A DNA stretch of 33,749 nt, taken from Rubrivivax sp. SCN 70-15 (GTDB taxonomy: Bacteria; Pseudomonadota; Gammaproteobacteria; Burkholderiales; Burkholderiaceae_C). Below, one piece after another: positions 9,019 through 17,832 of the stretch. Location: assembly GCA_001725505.1 (NCBI GenBank), contig MEGM01000093.1, positions 1 to 33,749 on the forward strand, read 5' to 3'. Within the stretch, counting starts at the first letter, position 1, and every line of letters begins with the position of its first letter. Made by a program: the position numbers and the translations under genes. The notes under the pieces were generated by a model that saw only the letters and a program-made list of their open reading frames with translations, was not told where the DNA came from and searched no databases.

Positions 9019-10004
9019 CGGCGCCGCTGGCCCTCGTCGAGCTGCTCGACCGCGACGGGCGCGTGCGCCGCGCGCTGCCGGTCACGAACTGGCCGTTGCG
9101 CATCGGGCGCGCGATCGACAACGACCTCGTGCTCGACGACCCGCACGTCGCGCCTTATCACGCGCGCATCGAGGCCGGCGACGACGGGCTGCCATGGCTC
9201 GTGGCCCTGCCGAGCGTGAACGGGGTCCAGGTCGGCCGGCGCCGGCTCGCTGCCGGCGAGCGCACCCGGCTCACCGGCGCCGACCTGGGCTGGACCGTCG
9301 GTACCGCGAGGCTGCGCGCGCGGCTGGCCGGCGAACCGCTCGCACCCGAGCGCGCGCTGCACGTCGAGACCGGGCAGGGCGCGACGATCGGGTTCGCGCT
9401 GGCGCTGTGGGCCTGGCAGCTGGCGGCGCAGGCGATCCGGCTCGACCCCGGCGCCAAGCTCACCGAATGGCTCGCGCCGCTGTTCGGCGTGCCGGCCAGC
9501 GTCGCCGGCTGGTGCCTGGCCTGGGCGCTCGCGTCCAAGCTGTTCCAGCAGCGCTTCGACTTCTGGGCGCATGTCGCGGTGGCGGTGCGCTTCCTGCTCG
9601 GCATCGAGGTCGCCGGGTTCGTGCTCGACGGCGTCGCTGCGGTCACCTCCTGGGACGCGCTGTCGCGCATCAGCGGCGGCGTCGAGGCGGCGATCGGCGT
9701 CGCGATGATCTGGGCCCATGCGCGCCTGGTGCTGCCGGGCCGCGCCCGCGCACTCGCGCTGTTCGCGACCGCGGCCTACGTCGTCGGCGCCGGCATCGTC
9801 GTGACGCAGAACCTGCAGCGCAACGACCGCGTCTTCACCGAGCTGTATTCGGCGACGCTGCCGCCGCCCGGGCTGCTCTGGGCGAAGCCGGTCGCACCCG
9901 AGGTCTTCGTGCGCGATGCCGCCGCGCTGCGCGAGCGCCTGGACCGCAGCGTGCGCGACGCGCAGGCCGAGCAGAAGGGCAGCGAGGCCGACGCCGGCGA
10001 CTGA
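9015..10004 (+). CDS. FHA-domain membrane protein
   Basis: LRIGRAIDNDLVLDDPHVAPYHARIEAGDDG...SVNGVQVG FHA core, followed by several TM segments; ATGA overlap with the protease gene. Confidence 0.85.
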   Translation: MTAPLALVELLDRDGRVRRALPVTNWPLRIGRAIDNDLVLDDPHVAPYHARIEAGDDGLPWLVALPSVNGVQVGRRRLAAGERTRLTGADLGWTVGTARLRARLAGEPLAPERALHVETGQGATIGFALALWAWQLAAQAIRLDPGAKLTEWLAPLFGVPASVAGWCLAWALASKLFQQRFDFWAHVAVAVRFLLGIEVAGFVLDGVAAVTSWDALSRISGGVEAAIGVAMIWAHARLVLPGRARALALFATAAYVVGAGIVVTQNLQRNDRVFTELYSATLPPPGLLWAKPVAPEVFVRDAAALRERLDRSVRDAQAEQKGSEADAGD

Positions 10005-10090
10005 GCGTCGCGCCACGGGGCGGCCGTTTAGGACATCGCCCCTAAAAAATATTCGCCCTCGGGGAGCGCGCGAGCGTCCGTTCTCGGCAA

Positions 10091-10110
10091 AATAGAACGA
10101 TCGTTCGATT
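10091..10110. promoter_or_regulatory. 20-bp palindrome, candidate TetR operator
   Basis: AATAGAACGATCGTTCGATT: perfect GAACGATCGTTC core plus AAT/ATT flanks, ending 18 bp before the ATG at 10129. Confidence 0.7.
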
Positions 10111-10128
10111 CGCTCGGGTTTGCCATCC

Positions 10129-12564
10129 ATGACTGCTGCCGTCTCGCCCGCGCCCGCCGCGCCGCGCACCCTGCAAAAAGGGCAGCAGACGCGTGCCGCG
10201 ATCCTGGACGCCGCGCTCGGCCTGGCCTCGCACATGGGGCTCGAGGGCCTGTCGATCGGCGCGCTTGCCGAAGTCACGCGCATGAGCAAGTCCGGCGTCT
10301 TCGCCCATTTCGGCTCGCGCGAGGAACTGCAGATCTCGGTCGTGCGCGAGTACCACCGCCGCTTCGAGGACGAGGTGTTCTTCCCGGCGATGCGCGAGCC
10401 GCGCGGCCTGCCGCGGCTGCGCGCGCTGTTCGAGCGCTGGGTTCGCCGCGTCTCGCAGGAACTGGACTCGGGCTGCATCTACATCAGCGGCGCGGTCGAG
10501 TTCGATGACCGTCCCGGCCCGGTGCGCGACGCGCTGGCTTCGATGGTGCGCGCCTGGCAGCAGGCGCTCGAGCGCGCGATCGAGCAGGCGGTGGCCGAGG
10601 GCCATTTGCGCACCGACACCGACCCGGCACAGATGCTGTTCGAGATCCACGGCCTGATCCTCGCGCTGCACCACGACGCGCGCTTCCTGCGCAACCCCGG
10701 CGTCGTCGACCGCGCGCGCGCCGGCTTCGAGCGTGTCGTCGAGCATTACCAGGCGCCGGCGGCCGCCGTTCCCATGGCCCAGTACCACCCGCCGCTGCGC
10801 GACATGCAGTTCGTGCTGCACGAGCTGCTCGGCGCCGCCGACACGCTGAAGGCCTTGCCGCGCCACGCCGAGGTCGACGCCGAGACGATCAACGCGGTGC
10901 TCGAAGAAGCCGGCAAGTTCGCCGCCGGGGTCGTCTTCCCGCTCAACATCAGCGGCGACGAGGAGGGCTGCACCCTCGACAAGGCGACGCACGAGGTGCG
11001 CGCGCCCAAGGGCTTCAGGAAGGCCTACGCGAGCTACGTCGAGGGCGGCTGGCCGGCGCTGAGCTGCGACCCCGAATACGGCGGCCAGGGCCTGCCGATC
11101 GTGCTGAACCAGTGCCTGTTCGAGATGCTGAACTCGGCCAACCAGGCCTGGACGATGTACCCCGGCCTGTCGCACGGCGCCTACGAATGCCTGAAGGCGC
11201 ACGGCACCGACGAGCAGCGCCGCACCTACCTGCCCAAGCTGGTGAGCGGGGTCTGGACCGGCACGATGTGCCTGACCGAACCGCACTGCGGCACCGACCT
11301 CGGCCTGCTGCGCACCAAGGCGGAGCCGCAGCCCGACGGCCGCTACAAGCTCAGCGGCCAGAAGATCTTCATCTCGGCCGGCGAGCACGACCTGACCGAG
11401 AACATCGTCCACCTCGTGCTGGCCCGGTTGCCCGACGCGCCCGCTGGCAGCAAGGGCATCTCGCTCTTCGTCGTGCCCAAGTTCAGCGTCAACGCCGACG
11501 GCTCGCTGGGCGAGCGCAACGCGATCTTCTGCAGCGCGATCGAGCACAAGATGGGCATCCACGGCAACGCGACCTGCCAGATGATGCTCGACGGCGCGCT
11601 CGGCACGCTGGTCGGCGAGCCGCACCGCGGCCTGGCCGCGATGTTCGTGATGATGAACGCGGCGCGGCTGGGCGTGGGCAACCAGTCGCTCGGGCTGACC
11701 GAGGTCGCCTACCAGAATGCGGTCGCCTACGCGAAGGACCGCATCCAGATGCGCAGCCTGTCGGGCCCGAAGGCGAAGGACAAGCCGGCCGATCCGATCA
11801 TCGTCCACCCCGACGTGCGCAAGATGCTGCTCACCGCGCGCGCCTACGCCGAGGGCGGCCGTGCGCTCGCGATCTGGACCGCGCTGCAGATCGACCGGGA
11901 ACTCTCGAGCGACGACGAGGACGAACGCAAGGACGCTGCCGACCTGGTGGCGCTGATCACGCCGATCATCAAGGCCTTCCTCACCGACAACGGCTGGATC
12001 GCGACCTCGCACTGCATGCAGGTCTTCGGCGGCCACGGCTACATCCGTGAATGGGGCATGGAGCAGTACGTGCGCGACGCCCGCATCAACATGATCTACG
12101 AGGGCACGAACACGATCCAGTCGCTGGACCTGCTGGGGCGCAAGGTGCTGGCCGACAACGGCGCCAAGCTGAAGAAGTTCGGCAAGCTCGTCGCCGACTT
12201 CGTCGAGGCCGAAGGCGTGAACGAGGCGATGCAGGAGTTCGTCAACCCGCTCGCCGACCTCGGCGACAAGCTGACCAAGCTGACCACCGAACTCGGCATG
12301 AAGGCCTTCGCGAACCCCGACGAGGTGGGCGGCGCCGCGGTCGACTACCTGCGCGTCGCGGGCCACCTGGTCTTCGCCTACTTCTGGGCACGCATGGCCA
12401 AGGTCGCGCTCGACAAGCAGGCCTCGGGCGACCCGTTCTACACCGCCAAGCTGCACACCGCGCGCTTCTACTTCGCCAAGCTGCTGCCCGAGACCGCGGG
12501 GCTGATCCGCAGCGCGCGCGCCGGCGTCGCGCCGCTGCTCGCGATGGACGAAGCGCTGTTCTGA
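10129..12564 (+). CDS. Fusion ORF: N-terminal TetR-family regulator (~218 aa) and C-terminal acyl-CoA dehydrogenase (~597 aa)
   Basis: Continuous frame; TetR HTH (TRAAILDAALGLASHMGLEGLSIGALAEVTRMSKSGVFAHFGSREEL), then from M at 10774 MAQYHPPLRDMQFVLHELLGAADTL...CLTEPHCGTDLG...GGHGYIREWGMEQYVRDARINMIYEGTNTIQ. Confidence 0.85.
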   Translation: MTAAVSPAPAAPRTLQKGQQTRAAILDAALGLASHMGLEGLSIGALAEVTRMSKSGVFAHFGSREELQISVVREYHRRFEDEVFFPAMREPRGLPRLRALFERWVRRVSQELDSGCIYISGAVEFDDRPGPVRDALASMVRAWQQALERAIEQAVAEGHLRTDTDPAQMLFEIHGLILALHHDARFLRNPGVVDRARAGFERVVEHYQAPAAAVPMAQYHPPLRDMQFVLHELLGAADTLKALPRHAEVDAETINAVLEEAGKFAAGVVFPLNISGDEEGCTLDKATHEVRAPKGFRKAYASYVEGGWPALSCDPEYGGQGLPIVLNQCLFEMLNSANQAWTMYPGLSHGAYECLKAHGTDEQRRTYLPKLVSGVWTGTMCLTEPHCGTDLGLLRTKAEPQPDGRYKLSGQKIFISAGEHDLTENIVHLVLARLPDAPAGSKGISLFVVPKFSVNADGSLGERNAIFCSAIEHKMGIHGNATCQMMLDGALGTLVGEPHRGLAAMFVMMNAARLGVGNQSLGLTEVAYQNAVAYAKDRIQMRSLSGPKAKDKPADPIIVHPDVRKMLLTARAYAEGGRALAIWTALQIDRELSSDDEDERKDAADLVALITPIIKAFLTDNGWIATSHCMQVFGGHGYIREWGMEQYVRDARINMIYEGTNTIQSLDLLGRKVLADNGAKLKKFGKLVADFVEAEGVNEAMQEFVNPLADLGDKLTKLTTELGMKAFANPDEVGGAAVDYLRVAGHLVFAYFWARMAKVALDKQASGDPFYTAKLHTARFYFAKLLPETAGLIRSARAGVAPLLAMDEALF

Positions 12565-12596
12565 TTCCGTCACGACGTAAGCCCAGGAGACCGACG

Positions 12597-13028
12597 ATGA
12601 AGACCCCCCTTGCCGCGCTGCTGCTCGCCGCGGCCGCCCCGCTGGCCTGGGCCCAGGCCACGCCCGTGGGGCTGTGGAAGACGATCGACGACGAGACGCA
12701 TCAGGCCAAGTCGCTGGTGCGCATCGTCGACGACGGCGGCGTGCTCAGCGGCAGGATCGACAAGCTGCTCGACCCGGCCAAGCAGGACGCGAAGTGCGAG
12801 AAGTGCAGCGACGCGCGCAAGGACCAGCCGGTGCTCGGGATGACCATCCTCGACGGCGTGAAGAAGCATGCCGACGAGCCCTACTGGGACGGCGGCAAGA
12901 TCCTCGACCCGAACAACGGCAAGACCTACCGCGTGCGCCTGACGCCGATGGACGGCGGCAAGGAGCTGCAGGTGCGCGGCTACTTCGGCCCGTTCTACCG
13001 CAACCAGGTCTGGCAGCGGGTGGAATGA
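12597..13028 (+). CDS. DUF2147 secreted protein
   Basis: Signal peptide MKTPLAALLLAAAAPLAWAQA; TPVGLWKTIDDETHQAKSLVRI and GGKILDPNNGKTYRVRLTPMDGGKELQVRGYFG. Confidence 0.9.
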   Translation: MKTPLAALLLAAAAPLAWAQATPVGLWKTIDDETHQAKSLVRIVDDGGVLSGRIDKLLDPAKQDAKCEKCSDARKDQPVLGMTILDGVKKHADEPYWDGGKILDPNNGKTYRVRLTPMDGGKELQVRGYFGPFYRNQVWQRVE

Positions 13029-13030
13029 CG

Positions 13031-13108
13031 CCCCCACGCTCCCTCCCGGTCGCTGCCCCCCGAGGGGGCGTCTTGCTTCGGACCGGCGAAGCCGGGTCCG
13101 CGCAAGGC
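13031..13108. repeat. Multi-hairpin palindromic element, copy A (intergenic)
   Basis: GCCCCCCGAGGGGGC (13055-13069) plus CTTGCTTCGGACCGGCGAAGCCGGGTCCGCGCAAG (13072-13106); same layout as copies B-D. Confidence 0.8.
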
Positions 13109-13172
13109 CTTGATCGACGGGCGGGCTTACCGCGCCGGTGAACGACGAAGCATTGAACCCGAAGGAATGTCC

Positions 13173-15659
13173 ATGAGTCGATTTCTGGTCCGCAAGGTCG
13201 CCGTCCTCGGCGCCGGCGTGATGGGGGCGCAGATCGCCGCCCATCTGGCCAACTGCAACGTCCCGGTGGTGTTGTTCGACCTGCCGGTGAACCCGGGCCC
13301 CCAGGCGACGCCTTCGTCGTCGCCGCCCCCCGAGGGGGGCGGCTCGCCCGGCAAAGCCGGATCGAGCCAAGGTCCCAAGAACGGCATCGTCGCGAAGGCC
13401 GTCGAGGGGCTGAAGAAGCTCAAGCCCGCACCGCTGGGCGTGCCCGAGCTGGCGTCACGCATCCAGCAGGCCAACTACGAGGAGCACCTCGCGCTGCTCG
13501 CCGATTGCGACCTCGTGATCGAGGCGATCGCCGAGCGCATGGACTGGAAGCTCGACCTGTACCAGCGCATCGCGCCGGCGCTCGCACCGCACGCGATCGT
13601 CGCGTCCAACACCTCGGGGCTGTCGATCGGCAAGCTCGCCCAGGCGCTGCCCGAGGCGATGCGGCCGCGCTTCTGCGGCATCCACTTCTTCAACCCGCCG
13701 CGCTACATGGCGCTGGTCGAGCTGATCGCCACGCCTTCGACGCGGCCCGAGATCCTCGACCAGCTCGAGACCTTCGTCACCAGCACGCTCGGCAAGAGCG
13801 TCGTGCGCGCGAAGGACACGCCGAACTTCATCGCGAACCGGGTCGGCATCGCCGGCATGCTGGCGACGATGAAGGAGGCCGAGACCTTCGGCCTGAGCGT
13901 CGACGTCGTCGACGACCTCACCGGCAAGAAGCTGGGTCGCGCCAGCTCGGGCACCTTCCGCACCGCCGACGTCGTGGGCCTGGACACGATGGCGCACGTC
14001 GTCAGGACGATGCAGGACAACCTGAAGGACGACCCGTTCTACGCGACCTATGCCACGCCGCCGGTGCTGGCCACGCTGATCGAGAAGGGCGCGCTGGGTC
14101 AGAAGAGCGGCGCCGGTTTCTACAAGAAGGTGGGCAAGGACATCCTGCGCCTGGACCCGGCCGCGGGCGACCACGTGCAGGGGCAGCAAGCAGGCACTTA
14201 CGTGCCTGCGGGCAAGAAGGCCGACGAGATCGTCGCGCGCATGCTCAAGAAGCCCGCCGCCGAGCGTCTCAAGCTGCTGCGCGAGAGCAGCAACCCGCAA
14301 GCCCAGTTCCTTTGGGCGATCCTGCGCGACGCCTTCCACTACGCCGCGGTGCACCTGGCCGAGATCGCCGACAGCGCGCGCGACGTCGACTTCGCGATGC
14401 GCTGGGGCTTCGGCATGCAGCAGGGGCCGTTCGAGCTCTGGCAGGACGCCGGCTGGCAGCAGGTGGCGCAGTGGGTCAAGGCCGACATCGATGCCGGCAA
14501 GGCGCAGAGTTCGGCGCCGCTGCCTGACTGGGTCTTCGACGGGCGCACCGGGGTGCACACGCCCGAAGGCTCGTGGAGCCCGAGCCGCAAGACCTACGTG
14601 CCGCGCAGCACTCTGCCGGTCTACTCCCGCCAGCTCTTCCCCGAGAACGTCTCGGGCAGCGCGGCCGGCGCGCCGCTGAAGAGCGGCACCGAGGTCTTCA
14701 GGAACGACGAGATCCGCGTCTGGACGCCCGACGGCGAGGTGCTCGTCGCGAGCATCACGGCCAAGCTGCACCTGATCGGCCCGCTCGTCACCGAGGGCCT
14801 GCTGAAGGCGGTCGAGCTCGCCGAGACCGGCTACCAGGGCCTGGTGATCTGGTCGCCCGACGACGTGTTCTCGGCCGGCGCCAACCTCGAGGCGCTGATG
14901 CCGGTGTTCATGAAGTCCGGCGCGAAGGGCATCGCGCCGGAGGAGAAGAAGCTTCAGGACGCGATGCTGCGCATCCGCTACGCCCAGGTGCCGGTGGTCA
15001 GCGCGATCCGCGGCCTCGCGCTCGGCGGCGGCTGCGAGCTGGCGCTCTACAGCGCGCGCCGCGTCGCGCACATGGAGAGCTACATCGGCCTGGTCGAGGT
15101 CGGCGTCGGGCTGATCCCGGGCGGCGGCGGCCTGGCATGCATTGCGCGCCGCGCCGCCGAGATGGCGGCCGCGGGGAATGCGAACGCCGACATCCTGAAG
15201 TTCGTCACCGACGGCTTCACGAACGCGGCGATGGCCAAGGTCGGCACGAGCGCGATCGAATCGAAGAAGCTCGGCTACCTGCTCGACGGCGACGTCATCG
15301 TGCCGCACAAGGACGAGCTGCTGTTCGTCGCGATCACGCAGGCCAGGGCGATGGCCGCGAGCGGCTGGCGTGCGCCGGCGCGCGCGCCGTTCCCGGTGGC
15401 CGGGCGCAGCGCGATCGCAACCATCAAGGGCCAGCTCGCGAACATGCGCGACGGCGGCTTCATCAGCGCGCACGACTTCCACATCTCGACGCTGATCGCC
15501 GAGGTCGTCTGCGGCGGCGATGTCGACGCCGGCTCGCTGGTGACCGAGGAGTACCTGATGGCGATGGAGCGGCAGCGCTTCTGCGCGCTGCTCGAGCACC
15601 CGAAGAGCCAGGAACGCATCATGGGCATGCTGTCCACGGGCAAACCCGTGAGGAATTGA
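13173..15659 (+). CDS. 3-hydroxyacyl-CoA dehydrogenase/enoyl-CoA hydratase (FadB/FadN-like), carrying an in-frame repeat insertion
   Basis: KVAVLGAGVMGAQIAAHLAN Rossmann motif, SNTSGLSI, FCGIHFFNPPRYM, and crotonase-like C-terminus (RGLALGGGCELALYSARR); AAGGA SD before ATG 13173. Confidence 0.93.
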   Translation: MSRFLVRKVAVLGAGVMGAQIAAHLANCNVPVVLFDLPVNPGPQATPSSSPPPEGGGSPGKAGSSQGPKNGIVAKAVEGLKKLKPAPLGVPELASRIQQANYEEHLALLADCDLVIEAIAERMDWKLDLYQRIAPALAPHAIVASNTSGLSIGKLAQALPEAMRPRFCGIHFFNPPRYMALVELIATPSTRPEILDQLETFVTSTLGKSVVRAKDTPNFIANRVGIAGMLATMKEAETFGLSVDVVDDLTGKKLGRASSGTFRTADVVGLDTMAHVVRTMQDNLKDDPFYATYATPPVLATLIEKGALGQKSGAGFYKKVGKDILRLDPAAGDHVQGQQAGTYVPAGKKADEIVARMLKKPAAERLKLLRESSNPQAQFLWAILRDAFHYAAVHLAEIADSARDVDFAMRWGFGMQQGPFELWQDAGWQQVAQWVKADIDAGKAQSSAPLPDWVFDGRTGVHTPEGSWSPSRKTYVPRSTLPVYSRQLFPENVSGSAAGAPLKSGTEVFRNDEIRVWTPDGEVLVASITAKLHLIGPLVTEGLLKAVELAETGYQGLVIWSPDDVFSAGANLEALMPVFMKSGAKGIAPEEKKLQDAMLRIRYAQVPVVSAIRGLALGGGCELALYSARRVAHMESYIGLVEVGVGLIPGGGGLACIARRAAEMAAAGNANADILKFVTDGFTNAAMAKVGTSAIESKKLGYLLDGDVIVPHKDELLFVAITQARAMAASGWRAPARAPFPVAGRSAIATIKGQLANMRDGGFISAHDFHISTLIAEVVCGGDVDAGSLVTEEYLMAMERQRFCALLEHPKSQERIMGMLSTGKPVRN
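13298..13374. repeat. Multi-hairpin palindromic element, copy B, inside the FadB-like coding sequence
   Basis: GGCGACGCCTTCGTCGTCGCC (13304-13324), GCCGCCCCCCGAGGGGGGCGGC (13322-13343), GGCTCGCCCGGCAAAGCCGGATCGAGCC (13341-13368). Confidence 0.8.
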
Positions 15660-15663
15660 GCCA

Positions 15664-15738
15664 CCCCCGCAGCGCCTGCGGCGCTCCCCCTCGAGGGGGC
15701 GACGCCCGCGGACCGGCGGAGCCGGATCCGCGGCGTCC
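15664..15738. repeat. Multi-hairpin palindromic element, copy C (intergenic)
   Basis: AGCGCCTGCGGCGCT (15671-15685), CCCCCTCGAGGGGG (15686-15699), GACGCCCGCGGACCGGCGGAGCCGGATCCGCGGCGTC (15701-15737). Confidence 0.85.
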
Positions 15739-15761
15739 GCTGGTCAATTTGGAGCACTGAA

Positions 15762-16964
15762 ATGAGCACGAAACAAGTCCAGGACGCGTACATCGTCGCC
15801 GCCACCCGCACGCCGATCGGCAGGAGCGGCCGCGGATTCTTCCGCAACACCCGCCCCGACGACCTGCTCGTCGCCGCGGTGCGCCACGCGCTGGCCCAGG
15901 TGCCGACGCTGGACCCGAAGGCGATCGAGGACGCGATCGTCGGCTGCAGCTTCCCCGAGGGCGAGCAGGGCATGAACATGGCGCGAGTCGCGATGGTCCT
16001 CGCCGGCCTGCCGCACTCGGTGGCCGGCGTCACCGTGAACCGCTTTTGCGCGAGCGGCCTGACCGCGCTGGCGATGGCGGCCGACCGCATCCGCGTCGGC
16101 GAGGCCGACGTGATGATCGCCGGCGGCGCCGAGAGCATGAGCCTGGTGCCGATGGGCGGCAACAAGCCGAGCTTCAACCCCGAGGTCTTCGCCAAGGACG
16201 AGAACGTCGGCATCGCCTACGGCATGGGCCTCACTGCCGAGAAGGTCGCGGCGCAGTGGAAGGTCAGCCGCGAGGCGCAGGACGCGTTCGCGCTGCAGTC
16301 GCACCAGCGTGCGCTGAAGGCGCAGGCCGCGGGCGAGTTCAGCGACGAGACGACGCCCGTCACCGTGGTCGACCGTTTCCCCGACCTTGCCACCGGCGAG
16401 GCGGCGACGAAGACGCGCACCGTGACGCTGGACGAAGGCGCGCGCCCGGACACCAGCCTCGAAGGCCTGGCGCGGCTCAAGCCTGTCTTTGCGGCCAAAG
16501 GCAGCGTCACCGCCGGCAACAGCAGCCAGACCAGCGACGGCGCCGGCGCGCTGATCCTGGCCAGCGAGAAGGCCGTCAAGACCTTCGGCCTGACGCCGCT
16601 GGCGCGCTTCGTCAGCTTTGCGGTGCGTGGCGTGGCGCCCGAGATCATGGGCATCGGCCCGATCGAGGCCATCCCGGCCGCGCTGCGTTACGCCGGGCTG
16701 AAGCTCGACGACCTGGGCTGGATCGAGCTCAACGAGGCCTTCGCCGCGCAGTCGCTGGCGGTCATCGACACCCTCGGCCTCGATCCGGCGAAGGTCAATC
16801 CGATCGGCGGCGCGATCGCGCTCGGCCACCCGCTCGGCGCCACCGGCGCGATCCGCGCCGCGACCGTGGTCCACGCGCTGCGCCGCCACCGGCTGAAGTA
16901 CGGCATGGTCACGATGTGCGTGGGCATGGGGCAGGGCGCCGCCGGCATCATCGAACGCGTATGA
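15762..16964 (+). CDS. Acetyl-CoA C-acyltransferase (thiolase)
   Basis: VNRFCASGLTALAMAADRIRVGEADVMIAGGAESMS, NEAFAAQSLAVIDTLGLDPAKVNPIGGAIALGHPLGATGAI, MCVGMGQGAAGIIER. Confidence 0.96.
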   Translation: MSTKQVQDAYIVAATRTPIGRSGRGFFRNTRPDDLLVAAVRHALAQVPTLDPKAIEDAIVGCSFPEGEQGMNMARVAMVLAGLPHSVAGVTVNRFCASGLTALAMAADRIRVGEADVMIAGGAESMSLVPMGGNKPSFNPEVFAKDENVGIAYGMGLTAEKVAAQWKVSREAQDAFALQSHQRALKAQAAGEFSDETTPVTVVDRFPDLATGEAATKTRTVTLDEGARPDTSLEGLARLKPVFAAKGSVTAGNSSQTSDGAGALILASEKAVKTFGLTPLARFVSFAVRGVAPEIMGIGPIEAIPAALRYAGLKLDDLGWIELNEAFAAQSLAVIDTLGLDPAKVNPIGGAIALGHPLGATGAIRAATVVHALRRHRLKYGMVTMCVGMGQGAAGIIERV

Positions 16965-16974
16965 AGGAGTCGCG

Positions 16975-17748
16975 ATGAGCATCAAGACCGCAGTCCTGAA
17001 CGGCGTCGCGACGATCGAGATCGCGCGCCCGGAGAAGAAGAACGCGCTCACCGTCGCGATGTACCAGGCGATGGCCGACGCGCTGGTCGCCGCGACCGCC
17101 GATGCCGCGGTGCGCGCGGTGCTGATCACCGGCCAGCCCGGCATCTTCACCTCGGGCAACGACATCGAGGACTTCATGTCCCGCCCGCCCGGCCAGGGCA
17201 GCGACGCGGCGGACTCGCCGGTGTTCCGCTTCATGCGCGCGCTGCTCGACTGCGACAAGCCGGTCGTCGCGGCCGTCACCGGCGCGGCCATCGGCATCGG
17301 CACGACGATGCTGCTGCACTGCGACTTCGTCTACGTTTCCGACGAGGCGCGCCTGGCGATGCCCTTTGTCAGCCTGGGCCTCGTGCCCGAATTCGCGTCC
17401 AGCCTGCTCGTGCCGCAGCTGATGGGGCACGCGCGCGCGGCCGAGAAGCTGCTGCTCGGCGACCCGTTCACGCCCGAGCAGGCGGTCGAGTTCGGCCTCG
17501 CCAACGCGGTGCTGCCGGCGGGCGAGGTGGTGAACCACGCGCGTCGCGTCGCCGAGCGTTTCAACGCGCTGCCGCCGGGCGCGGTGCGCGAAGCCAAGCA
17601 GCTGCTGCGTGCGCCGCAGCGCGACGCGGTGCTGAACACGATCCGCACCGAAGGCGAGCGCTTCGCGGCGCGCCTGCGCAGCCCCGAGGCGATGGAGGCC
17701 TTCCAGGCCTTCTTCCAGAAGCGCAAGCCGGACTTCTCGAAGTTCTGA
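16975..17748 (+). CDS. Enoyl-CoA hydratase/isomerase family protein
   Basis: Crotonase fold; TGQPGIFTSGNDIEDF, KPVVAAVTGAAIGIGTTMLLHCDFVY. Confidence 0.93.
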   Translation: MSIKTAVLNGVATIEIARPEKKNALTVAMYQAMADALVAATADAAVRAVLITGQPGIFTSGNDIEDFMSRPPGQGSDAADSPVFRFMRALLDCDKPVVAAVTGAAIGIGTTMLLHCDFVYVSDEARLAMPFVSLGLVPEFASSLLVPQLMGHARAAEKLLLGDPFTPEQAVEFGLANAVLPAGEVVNHARRVAERFNALPPGAVREAKQLLRAPQRDAVLNTIRTEGERFAARLRSPEAMEAFQAFFQKRKPDFSKF

Positions 17749-17832
17749 TGGGCCGCCCCGGCGCGCACCTCATGGCTCGCCGCGACCTGCGTCCCGTGGC
17801 TGCTGTCGGCCCCTGGCGGCCGTTCGCGCCGC

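Noticed and set aside
10042-12573. Long antisense ORFs such as 843 aa (10042-12573 -), 857 aa (22480-25053 -) and 714 aa (13455-15599 -)
   Set aside because: They lie opposite well-supported genes, have Arg/His/Ala/Gln-rich composition typical of antisense frames at ~70% GC, and show no recognisable domains.
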